Shown here piece by piece: positions 63,200 through 64,000 of a DNA stretch of 64,000 nucleotides. Each line of letters opens with the position of its first letter. Position 1 is the first letter of the stretch. The position numbers were made by a program, and so were the translations under genes. Source of the stretch: Rhodococcus phenolicus (GTDB taxonomy: Bacteria > Actinomycetota > Actinomycetes > Mycobacteriales > Mycobacteriaceae); assembly GCF_001646785.1 (NCBI RefSeq), contig NZ_LRRH01000005.1, forward strand, positions 124,001 through 188,000, given 5' to 3'. The notes under the pieces are model-generated. The model was not told the DNA's origin, ran no database searches, and was given only the letters and a program-made list of their open reading frames with translations.

Positions 63200-64000
63200 T
63201 TTTCACCTTTCACGACGCTCCACTGCACCACCGGTCGCAGCGCCTGCCATCCGCTGAACGTCCCGATCGCGGCGGCCTGTTCGACCGAGTGCCGCGTCAG
63301 TTCTCCCCCGTGGCGTTTCCACCAGTCGACGAGGACCACTTCCGTTTCCAGCGTCACCGCATGCGCGACGAGCCTTCCACCGGGACGCAATGCCTCCCAA
63401 CATGTCTCGAGCACGCCCGTCCGGCTTCCCCCTCCGCCGACGAAGATCGCGTCGGGGGTGTCCAGACCGGCGAGTGCGGCAGGCGCGGCACCCCGCACGA
63501 CCCGTACCGTGGTCGGGACGCCGAGCCGGAGGGCGTTGCGTTCGATCGCATCGGCACGGGCGGCGTTCTGTTCGAGGGCGAGCGTGCGGCAGCGCGGGTC
63601 GGTGCGGGCCCATTCGATCCCGACCGAACCGGCACCCGCTCCGACGTCCCACAGCAGTTGCCCCGGTTTCGGGGACAGCGCGGACACCGCCGCGACCCGG
63701 ATCGGGCGTTTGCTGAGCTGACCGTCGTGCTCGAAGCAGTCGTCGGGCAGTCCCGGAACGGTCGACAATCCCTCGGCCCCCGAGCATTCGATGCACAGCA
63801 GGTTCAGCTCGGCGGAGGTCGTGCCGACGAGGCCGGCGGCCGGGCCGTCCCGGCGCGTCTCGTCGGTCGGGTGCCCGAGGTTCGCGAGCACCGTCACGCG
63901 GGCATCTGCGAAACCGGCGTCGACGAGCAGCCGCGCGACCTCCGCCGGACCGGAGGCGTCGGAGGTCAGCACGACGAGCCGACGGCCGCGGGTCAGATAG
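63196..64000 (-). CDS. cobL: Precorrin-6Y C5,15-methyltransferase (decarboxylating), partial
   Basis: The visible 267 codons end at the gene's natural stop but run off the right edge at the N-terminal side. They cover the end of the CbiE-type methylase (YLTRGRRLVVLTSD at the edge, then LANLGHPTDETR) and the whole CbiT-type Rossmann domain: LLWDVGAGAGSVGIEWAR, with SAM-binding GAGAGSVG, then IFVGGGGSRTGVLETCWEAL. CobL methylates C5 and C15 of the dihydro-precorrin and decarboxylates the C12 acetate. Co-translated with cobM. Confidence 0.93.
   Translation of the reverse strand, partial: YLTRGRRLVVLTSDASGPAEVARLLVDAGFADARVTVLANLGHPTDETRRDGPAAGLVGTTSAELNLLCIECSGAEGLSTVPGLPDDCFEHDGQLSKRPIRVAAVSALSPKPGQLLWDVGAGAGSVGIEWARTDPRCRTLALEQNAARADAIERNALRLGVPTTVRVVRGAAPAALAGLDTPDAIFVGGGGSRTGVLETCWEALRPGGRLVAHAVTLETEVVLVDWWKRHGGELTRHSVEQAAAIGTFSGWQALRPVVQWSVVKGEK

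Overview
The window is high-GC actinobacterial DNA with dense, often overlapping genes. Several features point to a mycolic-acid-bearing member of the Mycobacteriales, most likely Rhodococcus or a close relative: two MspA-type outer-membrane porins, a PknK kinase that aligns with the Mycobacterium tuberculosis protein down to its start codon, FprA, and M. tuberculosis-like gene pairs (purA next to an Rv0358-like gene, rhodanese-metZ, cobG-cobH-cobIJ, cobL-cobM). The genus is an inference from gene content; no rRNA is present.

Layout. 1-5070: an oligopeptide-type ABC transporter operon on the minus strand, preceded by a 28-codon cysteine-containing leader ORF that suggests control by cysteine or sulfur supply. 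5071-8132: a broken HerA-like ATPase remnant, a SpoIIAA-like protein, a TauE/SafE permease and a HAD phosphatase. 8157-9736: two tandem MspA porins. 10210-14560: a cobalamin-riboswitch operon encoding a B12-type ABC transporter (btuF-btuC-btuD) and a metallo-beta-lactamase-CobU fusion. 14605-20198: metZ, rhodanese, a membrane protein, fprA, a DUF456 protein and purT. 20243-25207: B12-dependent ribonucleotide reductase nrdJ, three small genes and an alpha-methylacyl-CoA racemase. 25214-33591: pknK, a MocR regulator, ogt and a large LuxR-type (LAL) regulator. 33667-40874: purA, an Rv0358-like gene, gene debris, a WYL regulator, an HNH/DUF222 protein, a pRiA4b ORF-3/UPF0158 fusion and a PPOX-fold protein. 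41011-44766: an iron(III)-type ABC transporter behind an IdeR/DtxR-like box. 44730-47885: a second riboswitch-controlled B12-type ABC transporter. 47998-64000: cobalamin synthesis genes (cobF, cobN, cobG, cobH, cobIJ, cobM, cobL), with a third cobalamin riboswitch upstream of cobN. This cluster is interrupted by a TetR-MFS pair and a three-subunit molybdenum hydroxylase.

How it fits together. Vitamin B12 is the main theme. The window holds three cobalamin riboswitches, two predicted B12/corrinoid importers, a corrinoid-salvage enzyme (CobU), most of the mid-pathway enzymes of aerobic (CobN-type) corrin synthesis, and a B12-using enzyme (NrdJ). Metal and sulfur acquisition is a second theme: an iron importer, a probable sulfur-source peptide importer, TauE/SafE, rhodanese and MetZ. 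No tRNA, rRNA, CRISPR array, prophage or intact transposon was seen.
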